NCBI RefSeq assembly: GCF_014541205.1
Contig: NZ_CP061280.1
Span: 1,690,798-1,754,797, forward strand
Reading direction: 5' to 3'
DNA from: Mannheimia bovis
Lineage (GTDB): Bacteria > Pseudomonadota > Gammaproteobacteria > Enterobacterales > Pasteurellaceae
Length of the DNA stretch: 64,000 nucleotides
Position numbers and translations under genes: made by a program. Under the pieces are notes generated by a model. That model was not told the DNA's origin and searched no databases. It saw only the letters and a list, made by a program, of their open reading frames with translations. Positions 29,849 through 39,083 of the stretch are shown here, one piece after another (position 1 is the first letter of the stretch; each line of letters starts with the position of its first letter).

Positions 29849-31078
29849 ATGGCAATTGAAATTTTAACTCCAGACCTTCCCGAATCAGTGGCTGATGCAA
29901 GTGTTGCGACTTGGCACAAAAAAGTGGGCGATCGTGTAAAGCGTGATGAAATTCTCGTCGAAATTGAAACCGACAAAGTTGTTTTAGAAGTGCCTGCTAC
30001 AAGTGATGGTGTGCTTGTTGAAATTACACAAGCGGAAGGTGCAACGGTGGTGTCAAAACAAGTTTTAGGTAAATTAGATACTGCACAAGCAGGCGATATC
30101 AGCTCTGCCACTATTGAACAAAAAACAGAATCTACCCCATCGGATCGCAAACACGCCTCTATTGAAAACAGCCACGCTAATGCAGATGATCAAGGTCCTG
30201 CCATTCGTCGTTTACTAGCCGAACACGATTTACAAGCTGCTGATATTCAAGGTAGTGGTGTAGGTGGTAGAATTACCCGTGAAGATATTGAAAAAGAAAT
30301 AGCTAAACGTGTACAGCTCAACCAAGTAAAAGAATCAGCAACCAGTCAAAATACGGTAAGTACCGTTGCATTCAGCAGCCGTAGCGAAAAACGCGTTCCG
30401 ATGACCCGTTTACGCAAGCGTATTGCTGAGCGTTTACTTGAAGCGAAAAATACAACAGCAATGCTAACTACATTTAATGAGTTAGATATGCAGCCGATTA
30501 TGAACCTGCGTAAAACCTACGGCGAGAAGTTTGAAAAACAACACGGTGTACGTTTAGGCTTTATGTCGTTCTACATTAAAGCGGTAGTTGAGGCTCTTAA
30601 ACGTTACCCCGAAATCAATGCCTCTATTGATGGCGATGATGTAGTTTACCATAACTACTTCGATGTCAGCATTGCGGTTTCAACGCCTCGAGGCTTAGTA
30701 ACGCCAGTGTTGCGTGATTGCGATAAAATGAGTATGGCTGATATCGAGAAGAAAATCAAAGAGCTTGCCGAGAAAGGTCGTGATGGTAAATTAACGGTTG
30801 AAGACTTAACCGGCGGTAACTTTACTATCACTAACGGTGGTGTATTTGGCTCATTAATGTCTACTCCAATTATCAACCCGCCACAAAGTGCGATCTTAGG
30901 TATGCACGCCATTAAAGATCGCCCTGTAGCCATTGATGGGCAGGTAGTTATTCGCCCGATGATGTACTTAGCATTAAGCTACGACCACCGTTTAATTGAT
31001 GGCAAAGAATCTGTTGGTTTCTTAGTGACTGTAAAAGAGTTATTAGAAGACCCAACTCGCCTGCTTTTAGAAATTTAA
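29849..31078 (+). CDS. sucB: Dihydrolipoyl succinyltransferase (E2)
   Basis: Core of the 2-oxoglutarate dehydrogenase complex; transfers succinyl from E1 to CoA on a lipoyl arm. It has 409 residues from the ATG at 29849, chosen because AGAAAAGGA precedes it and [13 protein letters not shown] is the conserved start (the frame opens 18 codons earlier). The lipoyl domain has its lysine in [11 protein letters not shown] (about 43), the E1/E3-binding domain is [13 protein letters not shown] (about 109), and the catalytic domain ends with [15 protein letters not shown] (His, Asp). An uptake-signal terminator follows, so sucCD may also have a separate start. Confidence 0.96.
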   Translation: MAIEILTPDLPESVADASVATWHKKVGDRVKRDEILVEIETDKVVLEVPATSDGVLVEITQAEGATVVSKQVLGKLDTAQAGDISSATIEQKTESTPSDRKHASIENSHANADDQGPAIRRLLAEHDLQAADIQGSGVGGRITREDIEKEIAKRVQLNQVKESATSQNTVSTVAFSSRSEKRVPMTRLRKRIAERLLEAKNTTAMLTTFNELDMQPIMNLRKTYGEKFEKQHGVRLGFMSFYIKAVVEALKRYPEINASIDGDDVVYHNYFDVSIAVSTPRGLVTPVLRDCDKMSMADIEKKIKELAEKGRDGKLTVEDLTGGNFTITNGGVFGSLMSTPIINPPQSAILGMHAIKDRPVAIDGQVVIRPMMYLALSYDHRLIDGKESVGFLVTVKELLEDPTRLLLEI

Positions 31079-31088
31079 TCTAAAATTT

Positions 31089-31121
31089 GACCGCTTGTAT
31101 TTAGCTACAAGCGGTCTATTT
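31089..31121 (+). terminator. Uptake-signal terminator between sucB and sucC
   Basis: GACCGCTTGT and ACAAGCGGTC form a perfect 10-bp stem with an 8-base loop, followed by TATTTTTA. Typical intrinsic terminator shape, 10 bases after the sucB stop. Confidence 0.8.
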
Positions 31122-31201
31122 TTACTTATTTTTTACAAATTTTAGTTATTTAAATTCACACAAGCAAAGAAAAGTAGTATAAAAACCAACGAGGAAACTC
31201 T

Positions 31202-32362
31202 ATGAATCTACACGAGTATCAAGCAAAACAAATATTTAAACAGTACGGGCTGCCTGTCAGTGAAGGTATCGCTTGCTTTTCTGCAAATGAAACCGCAGAG
31301 GCAATCTCACAACTAAAAGGTGAAAAATGGGCTGTAAAATGCCAAGTTCACGCAGGTGGTCGGGGCAAAGCCGGTGGTGTAAAACTAGTGAGTAATGCTG
31401 ATGATGCCAAAGCCTTTGCTAAACAATGGCTAGGCAAACGCTTAGTTACCTTCCAAACAGATGCTACCGGGCAACCGGTTAATACAATTTATGTGGAAGA
31501 AACCTGCAATATTGACCGTGAATTATACTTAGGTGCGGTGTTAGATCGCTCTGCACAAAAAGTGGTATTTATGGCATCAAGTGCGGGCGGTATGAACATT
31601 GAAGAAGTGGCTGAAAAAACACCTGAATTAATCCATAAGGCAACAATTGATCCTCTCACGGGTGGTCAGGGTTATCAAGGGCGTGAGTTGGCTTTTAAAT
31701 TGGGATTAAAAGGTGATGAAGTCAAACAATTTGCGGATATTTTTGTAAAACTGGCGAAGTTATTCGTCGAAAAAGATTTAGCCTTATTGGAAGTCAATCC
31801 GCTTGTTGTTACCAAAGAAGGAAAACTACTCTGCTTAGATGCAAAAATGTCTATTGATAGCAATGCTCTTTACCGTCAGCCAGAACTTAAAGAGCTACAA
31901 GATCTCTCACAAGATGACGAACGTGAAGCCGAAGCGGAAAAATGGAGCTTAAACTATGTTGCTTTAGACGGTAACATCGGTTGTATGGTAAACGGTGCAG
32001 GTCTTGCAATGGGAACGATGGATATCGTCAAACTCTACGGTGGCAAACCAGCTAACTTCCTAGACGTAGGCGGTGGTGCAACCAAAGAGCGTGTTGCAGC
32101 AGCATTCAAGCTGATTTTATCAGACCCAAATGTAAAAGCGGTTCTGGTTAATATTTTCGGCGGTATCGTACGTTGTGATTTAATTGCTGACGGTGTAATT
32201 GCGGCAGTAAACGAAGTGGGCGTGAACGTGCCTGTTATCGTCCGTTTAGAAGGCACAAATGCGGCACAAGGTCGTGAAATTTTAGCAAATAGTGGGCTGA
32301 GTATTTTAGCAGCATCATCACTAAAAGAAGCGGCTGAATTAGCGGTAAAATCTGCAAATTAG
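31202..32362 (+). CDS. sucC: Succinyl-CoA synthetase beta subunit
   Basis: Forms the ATP- and succinate-binding half of the enzyme that makes succinate and a nucleoside triphosphate from succinyl-CoA. It has 386 residues. [12 protein letters not shown] opens the ATP-grasp domain, with [17 protein letters not shown] (about 46-62) binding nucleotide; [13 protein letters not shown] and the C-terminal [15 protein letters not shown] and [10 protein letters not shown] motifs are intact. GAGGAAA precedes the ATG. sucD starts eight bases after its stop. Confidence 0.97.
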   Translation: MNLHEYQAKQIFKQYGLPVSEGIACFSANETAEAISQLKGEKWAVKCQVHAGGRGKAGGVKLVSNADDAKAFAKQWLGKRLVTFQTDATGQPVNTIYVEETCNIDRELYLGAVLDRSAQKVVFMASSAGGMNIEEVAEKTPELIHKATIDPLTGGQGYQGRELAFKLGLKGDEVKQFADIFVKLAKLFVEKDLALLEVNPLVVTKEGKLLCLDAKMSIDSNALYRQPELKELQDLSQDDEREAEAEKWSLNYVALDGNIGCMVNGAGLAMGTMDIVKLYGGKPANFLDVGGGATKERVAAAFKLILSDPNVKAVLVNIFGGIVRCDLIADGVIAAVNEVGVNVPVIVRLEGTNAAQGREILANSGLSILAASSLKEAAELAVKSAN

Positions 32363-32370
32363 GAGGAAAA

Positions 32371-33240
32371 ATGTCGATTTTAATTGATAAAAACACAAAA
32401 GTAATTTGCCAAGGTTTTACCGGCGGACAAGGCACATTCCATAGCGAACAAGCTCTCGCATACGGCACACAGTTAGTCGGTGGTGTTTCGCCTAATAAAG
32501 GTGGCACAACACATTTAGGCTTACCTGTATTTAATACTGTGCGTGAAGCAGTAGAAGCAACAGGTGCAACCGCAACCGTTATCTACGTACCCGCTCCGGG
32601 CTGTAAAGATGCCATTTTAGAAGCCATTGATGCAGGTATTCAGTTGGTTGTTTGTATTACCGAAGGCATTCCAACACTGGATATGCTTCAAGTGAAACAA
32701 CGTTTAAACCAAACAGGCGTTCGAATGATTGGTCCTAACTGCCCGGGCGTGATTACTCCTGATGAATGTAAAATCGGCATTATGCCGGGCAATATCCACA
32801 AAAAAGGCAATATTGGGATTGTTTCTCGCTCTGGCACATTAACCTACGAAGCGGTAAAACAAACCACCGATGAAGGTTTCGGGCAATCTACTTGCGTAGG
32901 TATCGGTGGGGACCCAATTCCAGGCTCTAACTTTATTGATATTTTAAAACTGTTCCAAGAAGATCCTGAAACCGAAGCGATTGTGATGATTGGCGAAATT
33001 GGTGGTTCAGCAGAGGAAGAAGCTGCTGCTTTTATTAAAGCTAACGTAACTAAACCTGTTGTAAGTTATATTGCAGGCGTTACCGCACCAAAAGGAAAAC
33101 GTATGGGGCACGCAGGTGCAATTATCAGTGGTGGTAAAGGCACAGCTGATGAGAAATTCAAAGCCCTTGAAGATGCCGGTGTAACAACAGTAAGAAGCCT
33201 TGCTGAAATCGGCTCAGCCTTACGCAAAATTTTAGGCTAA
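32371..33240 (+). CDS. sucD: Succinyl-CoA synthetase alpha subunit
   Basis: Carries the phosphohistidine and the CoA-binding domain of succinyl-CoA synthetase, acting with SucC. It has 289 residues. The Rossmann CoA domain has [14 protein letters not shown] (about 15-28); [10 protein letters not shown] and [11 protein letters not shown] follow. The phosphorylated histidine is in [18 protein letters not shown] near residue 246. AGGAGG lies before the start. The last gene of the suc cluster, followed by a weaker hairpin. Confidence 0.97.
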   Translation: MSILIDKNTKVICQGFTGGQGTFHSEQALAYGTQLVGGVSPNKGGTTHLGLPVFNTVREAVEATGATATVIYVPAPGCKDAILEAIDAGIQLVVCITEGIPTLDMLQVKQRLNQTGVRMIGPNCPGVITPDECKIGIMPGNIHKKGNIGIVSRSGTLTYEAVKQTTDEGFGQSTCVGIGGDPIPGSNFIDILKLFQEDPETEAIVMIGEIGGSAEEEAAAFIKANVTKPVVSYIAGVTAPKGKRMGHAGAIISGGKGTADEKFKALEDAGVTTVRSLAEIGSALRKILG

Positions 33241-33250
33241 TCTTAATATT

Positions 33251-33294
33251 CAAGCGGTCTAATTTGTGGATTTTTTTGCAAATTAGACCTCTTG
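33251..33294. terminator. Degenerate uptake-signal hairpin after sucD
   Basis: CAAGCGGTCTAATTT faces AAATTAGACCTCTTG. One arm has a single mismatch within the uptake core (CTCTTG for CGCTTG). The stem remains long enough to terminate sucD transcripts. Confidence 0.65.
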
Positions 33295-33342
33295 TTTATT
33301 GGCATATAGTTTGCTAATTATACTTTTTGTTTAGTCTTGAGA

Positions 33343-34572
33343 TCAGCCCTTAGCTGCCAGTTGAATTAATTTTAATGTTAGTTCACAAGATTTCACAAAA
33401 GATGGGATTGGCAAAAATTCAAATTTGGAATGAAAATTATGTGCTCCGGTAAAATAATTCGGGGTCGTAATACCTTTGACTGATAATGCAGCACCGTCCG
33501 TACCTCCACGCATCGGTATCACTTTAGGGGGAACACCCATTTCTTCCATTGCTGCAAATAACAAATCAATGGAACGGCGATCTTCCGTTAAGCTATTCGC
33601 AATGTTACCGTAGATATCATTGATTTTGCACTCTATTTTCGCTCGAGGATAACGAAGCTGTATTTCCTCCACTGCGTTTTCTATAAAAGCCTTACGCTTT
33701 TCAAAAGACTGTTTATCAAAATCACGTATCGCAATACGCAACGTGGCTTGAGTATAATTTGCCTCCATTCCGTTTATCCACCAATAGCCTTCTTTATTTT
33801 CAGTGCATTCCGGAGTTTGGTTACGATCAAACAAGCTAATGAGATCCTGTGCCACTAAAATCGGATTTAATAACACACCTTTCGCCGACATTGGGTGTGC
33901 ACTTACCCCTTGAATTATTACTGTTGCCGATGCCGCATTAAAGTTTTCATATACAACCTCACCTAATTCGCAACAATCAATCGTATAAGCAAAATCCGGT
34001 TTAAATTTAGTTAAATCTAATAGCTTTGCTCCACGTAAACCAATTTCTTCATCAGGCACAAATGCTATGTAAATATCTCCGGTCGGGATTTGATCTTCTT
34101 TTAAAATCGAAAGTGCCGTCATAATATTAGCAATTGCTGCTTTATTATCTGCACCCAATACACTAGTCCCATCACTGAAAATAATCTCTTGATTCAAATA
34201 AGGTAAGATTTCAGAATGCTCGCCTACACGAAGCCAAATATTTTCATTGTCATTTAATTGCAGATCTTCCCCATAAAAAGTTTTAATTTGCGGGTGAATA
34301 TCCGCTGAAAGTGCTACATCCACCGTATCTAAATGAGCAACAAAACCAATCGGTACAGCATTTTTCAATGTTCCTTGCCAAATAGCAGTTACATTAGCGT
34401 GTGCATCAATTTCTACATTTTTCAATCCAAGCTGCTTTAATTCGTCTGCCAGTAAACGGGCTAACTCCCATTGTCCTTCGCTACTCGGTACAGTGGTTTC
34501 CGATGCTTTACTTTGGCTACTTATAGATAAATAACGAAAAAAACGTTCTACTAGCGGTTGTTGTAAATCCAT
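33343..34572 (-). CDS. pepT: Tripeptide aminopeptidase (peptidase T)
   Basis: Zinc M20 peptidase that removes the N-terminal residue of tripeptides in the cytoplasm. It has 409 residues. I start at the ATG at 34572 (MDLQQPLVERFFRYL) because GGGAGA precedes it; the frame can be extended eight codons upstream without support. Zinc ligands lie in GFVAHLDTVD (about 75-84), LGADNKAAIANIM, FVPDEEIGLRGAKLLD and the C-terminal GAHNFHSKFEFLP. In enterics the gene is FNR-activated; a weak FNR-like site lies upstream here. Confidence 0.94.
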   Translation of the reverse strand: MDLQQPLVERFFRYLSISSQSKASETTVPSSEGQWELARLLADELKQLGLKNVEIDAHANVTAIWQGTLKNAVPIGFVAHLDTVDVALSADIHPQIKTFYGEDLQLNDNENIWLRVGEHSEILPYLNQEIIFSDGTSVLGADNKAAIANIMTALSILKEDQIPTGDIYIAFVPDEEIGLRGAKLLDLTKFKPDFAYTIDCCELGEVVYENFNAASATVIIQGVSAHPMSAKGVLLNPILVAQDLISLFDRNQTPECTENKEGYWWINGMEANYTQATLRIAIRDFDKQSFEKRKAFIENAVEEIQLRYPRAKIECKINDIYGNIANSLTEDRRSIDLLFAAMEEMGVPPKVIPMRGGTDGAALSVKGITTPNYFTGAHNFHSKFEFLPIPSFVKSCELTLKLIQLAAKG

Positions 34573-34838
34573 CTTTATTCTCCCTATTATTGTCAAATTA
34601 AGGATAGTATAAACATAACAGTTTAGCTAAATGTATTCAATTTATAGTGTCGATAGAGTTGAGATAAATCACAATAACTTCATTTTTATCCGCTATTGAA
34701 CGTCTAAACGCTGTTATAGAATATTTTTCCGAGAAAAACAAAATGCAATTAAACTTAAAGAATTCAAGGGGAAAAGTAAATTTTGGGGGGCTATTAGAGA
34801 ACATTCTATTATGCAAAATAGTTAATTTCTTATGTTTC
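34573..34838. other. Spacer between pepT and the alanine symporter terminator
   Basis: About 265 AT-rich bases with no supported gene. On the minus strand it contains TATACT (34611-34606), a plausible -10 for pepT, and an FNR-like TTGAG-ATAA-ATCAC (34659-34672). The spacing between them (centre near -66) is not canonical, so control by FNR is a guess. A G6 tract lies near 34783. Confidence 0.4.
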
Positions 34839-34882
34839 TAAAAGAGGCTTAAAGCCCCTGTATAAGCCTTAAACCTCTTTTA
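34839..34882 (-). terminator. Terminator of the sodium:alanine symporter gene
   Basis: Outer stem TAAAAGAGG/CCTCTTTTA with a second internal pairing (AGGCTTA/TAAGCCT), so a long interrupted hairpin just after the symporter stop on the minus strand. Confidence 0.7.
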
Positions 34883-34899
34883 TCTATTATGCTTTAATA

Positions 34900-36345
34900 T
34901 TACTCTTTTGATTTCCAAATAAGTGGATCAACACCTTTGTGAATTAAATCTTGGTGTTCTTCAATTCTAAATACCGGCTCTTTGCCTTGTTTTAGTTGGC
35001 GGATATAGTCTTTCATAATAATCCACACAATAGGTGCAAGAATTAAAATTGCGACTAGATTGATGACCGCCATTGATGCCATTACGGTGTCAGCAAATGC
35101 CCATACAATGCCACCATCTCGAACTGCACCAAAATAAACGAAGAATAATACAATTGCACGGAAACTCCACACAAACCACGATGTGTTTTTAATGTAACGA
35201 ATGTTAGTTTCTGCATAAGCGTAGTTACCGATAATTGAGGTAAAACAGAAAAGGAGGATAACAAAGGCTAAGAAGTGCAAACCAAACTCGCCTAAGTGGA
35301 ATTGTAATGCTGTTTGGGTAAGAGAGATGCCTCTTAAACTTTCCCCACCATAATTATCAGACATTAAGATAATAATTGCAGTACAGGTACAAACCACAAT
35401 TGTATCGACAAATACACCTAACATTTGAATTAAGCCTTGACTTGCTGGGTGTTTAGCATCTGATGTTGCCGCTGAGTTTGGAGCAGAACCCATACCAGCT
35501 TCATTTGAGAACAAGCCACGCTTAATCCCCATTAACATCGTTTTTGAAACTAATGCCCCGAACATACCGCCTGCTGCTGCCGAGAAATCAAAAGCACTTT
35601 CAATAATTAAACCGATAATATGTGGTACTCGTTCAATATTCATACCTAAAATAATAACGGCAATAATGAGGTAGAATAATGCCATCATTGGTACTACTTG
35701 TGCAGACACTTTACCGATACGTTTTACCCCACCGGAAATAATAATTCCGGTAATCACTACTAAGGTAACACCAACATAAACCGGATTCCAATCCCACGCA
35801 TTTTTGGTTGCTTCTACAATAGAATTTGATTGCACTGCATTGAAAGCAAAACCAAAGGTAAAAATTAAGGTAACTGCAAATGCAATCGCTAGTGAAGGAA
35901 GTTTTAAACCGCGAGTGATGTAGTAAGCTGGTCCACCACGAAACATACCATTCGGATCTTTGGTTTTATATAATTGAGCTAAAGAAGATTCCGCAAATGC
36001 AGAACTCATACCCATTAATGCTGTTACCCACATCCAGAAAACGGCTCCCGGACCACCTAATGCAATCGCAGTTGCCACCCCACCGATATTACCTACGCCA
36101 ACACGGCTTGCCAAACCCGTCGTAAAGGCTTGGAAAGGGGTAAGAGACTGACCTGAAGCAGAACGCCCTCCCCACATTTCACGCAAACTTTGTGGCAGAA
36201 GACGAAACTGCACAAAACCAGTTGTTATGGTAAAAAACAGTCCTGCACCCAGTAATAAAATAATAGTAATATCCCAAAGGGGGGCATCAATCGTATTGAC
36301 TACCCAAGTGAGAATACCTTCAAAAAATAAAATAATAGAATCCAT
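34900..36345 (-). CDS. Sodium:alanine symporter (AGCS family)
   Basis: Inner-membrane carrier importing alanine or glycine with sodium. It has 481 residues and about eleven hydrophobic segments. Family motifs: VNTIDAPLWDITIILLLGAG at the start, LTPFQAFTTGLASRVGVGNIGGVATAIALGGPGAVFWMW (about 67-105; the GVGNIGGV stretch is the signature) and FSNEAGMGSAPNSAAT (about 277). The C-terminal tail is short and charged. A single gene with its own terminator. Assignment to the family is secure; alanine against glycine or D-alanine preference cannot be read. Confidence 0.92.
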   Translation of the reverse strand: MDSIILFFEGILTWVVNTIDAPLWDITIILLLGAGLFFTITTGFVQFRLLPQSLREMWGGRSASGQSLTPFQAFTTGLASRVGVGNIGGVATAIALGGPGAVFWMWVTALMGMSSAFAESSLAQLYKTKDPNGMFRGGPAYYITRGLKLPSLAIAFAVTLIFTFGFAFNAVQSNSIVEATKNAWDWNPVYVGVTLVVITGIIISGGVKRIGKVSAQVVPMMALFYLIIAVIILGMNIERVPHIIGLIIESAFDFSAAAGGMFGALVSKTMLMGIKRGLFSNEAGMGSAPNSAATSDAKHPASQGLIQMLGVFVDTIVVCTCTAIIILMSDNYGGESLRGISLTQTALQFHLGEFGLHFLAFVILLFCFTSIIGNYAYAETNIRYIKNTSWFVWSFRAIVLFFVYFGAVRDGGIVWAFADTVMASMAVINLVAILILAPIVWIIMKDYIRQLKQGKEPVFRIEEHQDLIHKGVDPLIWKSKE

Positions 36346-36448
36346 AAAAGACCTCTTAATTAAAATAAAAGCGAGCTAGTTTACCTGATTTTCTCTTTTT
36401 AAACAGTTTTTTTGATAGTTTCTATAATAATTTTTAATCTGTATCAAA

Positions 36449-37462
36449 TTAACGTCTAAATAAAATCCCTGTGCTAGTATCAATAAAGCTACTATGAAGT
36501 AGCATAACAGCAAATAAAATCAGTGCTATTCCCAAGCTAAACTTGAATAATCGAACCACATTTCTATTCACTTGCGCAGAAAAATACCAACCACTTACTT
36601 TAACCGCTTTATTCCTTGCCACAATCACTAAATAAGCAAATAGGCTCAAGGTAAAACCTGTTCCGATTGCCATTACTAAGGCTGAAATTACGCCCCAAAC
36701 ATAAAGATCTAAAGTATAAGAGAGGAATAAGACTAAAATTGCCCCAGAGCAAGGTCTCGCACCAATACTTAAAATCAACATTAGCTGTGTTTTCCAATCT
36801 TTAGCTTTCTGCATTTCATTTGAGGTAGGTAAATGCTTATGTCCGCAGCCACAATGTTCATCGTGAATGTGATACGTATGCTGAACAAGCGGTCGTTTTT
36901 GCGGAATTTTTTGCACAATGGGTTGTTGTACCACTTGTTGAGAGAACCGAATTGATTTAATTTTAGGCTTGCTCACTTTCTTTGTTTCTTTGAAAACCTG
37001 ATAGCACCAATAAAGCCCAAGCAAAATCATCATCGCAAAGCTAGCACGCTCTACCCATTTCAAAGTTAAATTAAAATATTGGCGGGAAAGTGTAAAAATA
37101 ACCACAATCACAGTAACGAGCAAAACCGCCACTAATCCTTGCACTAAAGCTGAGGCGAAAGTAATTTTCATTGCCTGATTGAGCTTCGTTTTTTCAAGAG
37201 AAAGGTAGCTCGTTAGAATAAACTTACCGTGCCCGGGACCTACAGCGTGAAATACGCCATATAAAAAGCTGATAAACACTAAGGTAAGTCCGGCTTTAGT
37301 CTGATTATTGTTCAATGCATTTAACGAGCCGGAGAGTTCTGAATTGAATACCTTTTGCCACTCCATCACTTTAAAGAGCAAAATCGGATACAGTTGATAA
37401 AGTGCAAAAAATGCGAGAAATCCGACCGCTAGTATTCCCCATTGTTTTGACTTCAATCGCAT
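36449..37462 (-). CDS. NicO/RcnA-family nickel/cobalt transporter
   Basis: Inner-membrane protein of 337 residues with about six helices. FLYGVFHAVGPGHGKFILTSYL (about 66-87) carries the family histidines (HxxGPGHGK). The cytosolic loop near 190-215 is His- and Cys-rich (HTYHIHDEHCGCGHKH), a likely metal-binding stretch. SIGARPCSGAILVLFL is the second conserved motif. The family includes exporters (RcnA) and importers; direction is not decidable. It overlaps the upstream DUF1007 gene by ten bases, an arrangement repeated across proteobacteria. Confidence 0.88.
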   Translation of the reverse strand: MRLKSKQWGILAVGFLAFFALYQLYPILLFKVMEWQKVFNSELSGSLNALNNNQTKAGLTLVFISFLYGVFHAVGPGHGKFILTSYLSLEKTKLNQAMKITFASALVQGLVAVLLVTVIVVIFTLSRQYFNLTLKWVERASFAMMILLGLYWCYQVFKETKKVSKPKIKSIRFSQQVVQQPIVQKIPQKRPLVQHTYHIHDEHCGCGHKHLPTSNEMQKAKDWKTQLMLILSIGARPCSGAILVLFLSYTLDLYVWGVISALVMAIGTGFTLSLFAYLVIVARNKAVKVSGWYFSAQVNRNVVRLFKFSLGIALILFAVMLLHSSFIDTSTGILFRR

Positions 37463-38100
37463 ACAATCTCCACTTTCTGTGCAAATTGTGCCCCTAATGA
37501 ATAATCTTCATTATCAGGCATATCGGGTGATTGGGTTTTATCCAAACTTGAAGCATATAAACGCAATTTATTATCTACTTGTGGCTGTATTAATGCCACG
37601 TTGCAGCTGGTATTGTTAATACTAATCTCATTAGCATGGTTGTATTCCATTGCAATATAATAACTTGGCTCATAAGTCGAAAATCTTGCCTTATTTTGTT
37701 TCAAATCATAAGGCTTACTTAAATGGAAAGTAATATAAAACACAACTCGATTATTTTTGATTTCAAAACGGGTTTCTGTCGGTTGAGTGGTAAATTTTAT
37801 CGGCTGATTTTTACTATCGTACAACACACTGAAATAATGGTTTTGCAGGGCGGATTGCACCATTTCTGCGGTAATATCTTTACGCGTTTTCTCTTTATCC
37901 GCACTATTATTCATCTCATAAATCAATTCAGAAGAGGCAATTTCATCAAGCATCCATTCCATTTGGAATGATTTCAACATTGTGCCGTCTACAATCACTT
38001 TATTTTTTAGATCGACAAACGAATGCGGGTGAGAAAACGCATAGCTAGAACATAATGTAGATAATGTAATAACGAAAGATTTTAATAATTTCATATTCAT
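37453..38100 (-). CDS. DUF1007 periplasmic protein, partner of the NicO transporter
   Basis: 215 residues. A signal peptide (about 1-23, ending SYAFS) is followed directly by HPHSFVD, the His-rich mature start that defines DUF1007 and may bind metal. The remainder is a beta-rich domain (MEWMLDEIASSELI, FYITFHLSKPYD). Function unknown; coupled translation with the NicO gene suggests a periplasmic helper in metal handling. Start is ATG 38100 or 38094. There is no good ribosome-binding site and only 16 bases separate it from the rnpB terminator. Confidence 0.82.
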   Translation of the reverse strand: MNMKLLKSFVITLSTLCSSYAFSHPHSFVDLKNKVIVDGTMLKSFQMEWMLDEIASSELIYEMNNSADKEKTRKDITAEMVQSALQNHYFSVLYDSKNQPIKFTTQPTETRFEIKNNRVVFYITFHLSKPYDLKQNKARFSTYEPSYYIAMEYNHANEISINNTSCNVALIQPQVDNKLRLYASSLDKTQSPDMPDNEDYSLGAQFAQKVEIVCD

Positions 38101-38116
38101 TCACTATAAAAATAAA

Positions 38117-38145
38117 AAAGCGAACAAGTTGCCCCTGTTCGCTTT
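38117..38145 (-). terminator. Terminator of rnpB
   Basis: On the minus strand AAAGCGAACA pairs with TGTTCGCTTT across a 9-base loop and is followed by TTTATTTTTA. It lies eight bases after the rnpB 3' end. Confidence 0.9.
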
Positions 38146-38152
38146 CAGAAAT

Positions 38153-38531
38153 TTGGTGAGTCGGTCGATAAGCCGAGTTCTGTCGTGGACAATCATTCCT
38201 CTAGGCGTATATTTACACATACGCTCAAGCAACCTACCCGAACTCTCGGCGGGCAACCGATTGAGTTCCTATTTGGTCTTGCTACGAGTGGAGTTTACCC
38301 TGCTGCCGAATGTTACCACCGGCACGGTGTGCTCTTACCACACCCTTTCACCCTTACCTGCCGAAACAGGCGGTCTGCTCTCTGTTGCACTGGTCGTAGG
38401 CTCACGCCCCCCGGACGTTATCCGGCACTCTGCCCTGTGTAGCTCGGACTTTCCTCTCGTTTACTTGTCCCCCAGTTCTCGTTTTCACGAATTTAGAGGC
38501 TTCAATAAACCAGCGATTGTCTAACCAACTC
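38153..38531 (-). ncRNA. rnpB: RNase P RNA (class A)
   Basis: Catalytic RNA that trims the 5' leader of tRNA precursors with the RnpA protein. Recognised by conserved blocks read on the minus strand: the 5' GTTGGTTAGACAATCGC (compare E. coli GCTGACCAGACAGTCGC), the P4/J3-4 core GAGGAAAGTCCGAGCT (near 38460-38444), the CACAGGGCAGAGTGCCGGAT region, and the 3' CGGCTTATCGACCGACTCACC, which pairs back toward the 5' end. Length about 379 bases, typical of type A. Ends are estimated to within a few bases. A terminator follows. Confidence 0.95.
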
Positions 38532-38600
38532 AGGAGCAAGTATAGCAGATTCGCAAAATTTTGCAAAAATTTAACCGCTTGCACCCTATTAGAAATGCAA

Positions 38601-38633
38601 AAAAGGATTAAGTTTCAAAAACTTAATCCTTTT
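38601..38633 (-). terminator. Terminator of rplY
   Basis: A 15-bp stem (AAAAGGATTAAGTTT with AAACTTAATCCTTTT) around a 3-base loop, followed on the minus strand by TTGC and a short T stretch. It lies about 20 bases after the rplY stop. Confidence 0.85.
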
Positions 38634-38654
38634 CTTTAATTCACTAACGAGCGA

Positions 38655-38942
38655 TTACGCACGTTTGAAGTCTAAGTGAACTAGTTTTGGTTTAGTTGGG
38701 TGGCGTTGAATCGCTTGTACTTTAACTTGCTCTTCTTTGCCCGCAACAACGATAGTTAAAACTTCGTTGTAGAACGCATCGTGTACTTGTGCGTTGTTTA
38801 CATCATCGTGGTTTAAGATGATTGATACAGGTTCTGCACTACCACCGTAGATGATTGCAGGAACTTGACCATTATGACGCAGGCGGCGGCTCGCACCCTT
38901 ACCTTGCGTTGAACGAACTTCAGCTTCAAATTTGAATGACAT
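38655..38942 (-). CDS. rplY: 50S ribosomal protein L25
   Basis: Binds 5S rRNA loop E in the large subunit. It has 95 residues, the short E. coli-type L25 without the CTC extension. [20 protein letters not shown] (about 3-22) contacts 5[12 protein letters not shown] and the closing [11 protein letters not shown] are typical. AAGAGAATAAAACA precedes the ATG. It is preceded by a structured leader that may let L25 control its own synthesis. Confidence 0.95.
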   Translation of the reverse strand: MSFKFEAEVRSTQGKGASRRLRHNGQVPAIIYGGSAEPVSIILNHDDVNNAQVHDAFYNEVLTIVVAGKEEQVKVQAIQRHPTKPKLVHLDFKRA

Positions 38943-38963
38943 TGTTTTATTCTCTTAAATATT

Positions 38964-39008
38964 GGGATTATCCCGTTAATAGAAAAACAGCAGGCGACCC
39001 AGCTGTTT
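38964..39008 (-). promoter_or_regulatory. Structured leader upstream of rplY
   Basis: Two stems lie between the rimK terminator and rplY: AAACAGC/GCTGTTT (38985-39008), followed on the minus strand by a T run, and GGGATAATCCC (38974-38964). Autogenous control of L25 through a leader resembling its 5S rRNA site is known in gamma-proteobacteria. The first stem could equally be a second terminator or an attenuator. Confidence 0.4.
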
Positions 39009-39012
39009 GTTA

Positions 39013-39042
39013 AAAAACTTCGGCATACCAAGAGATATGCCG
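39013..39042 (-). terminator. Terminator of nfsA-rimK
   Basis: CGGCATA/TATGCCG with an 8-base loop, followed on the minus strand by AAGTTTTTTAAC. It lies 42 bases after the rimK stop. Confidence 0.8.
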
Positions 39043-39083
39043 AGTGCGTATTTTACTGAAATTGGCGAGAAATGCAACGTAAA

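Noticed and set aside
34659-34672. FNR site controlling pepT
   Set aside because: TTGAG-N4-ATCAC has two mismatches and is centred about -66 from the best -10, not at the usual -41.5 or -61.5. Mentioned only as a possibility in the spacer entry.
38129-38584. ORFs of 60-131 residues over 38.1-38.6 kb
   Set aside because: They cover rnpB; the Cys/Arg/Pro-rich peptides are products of structured GC-rich RNA sequence.
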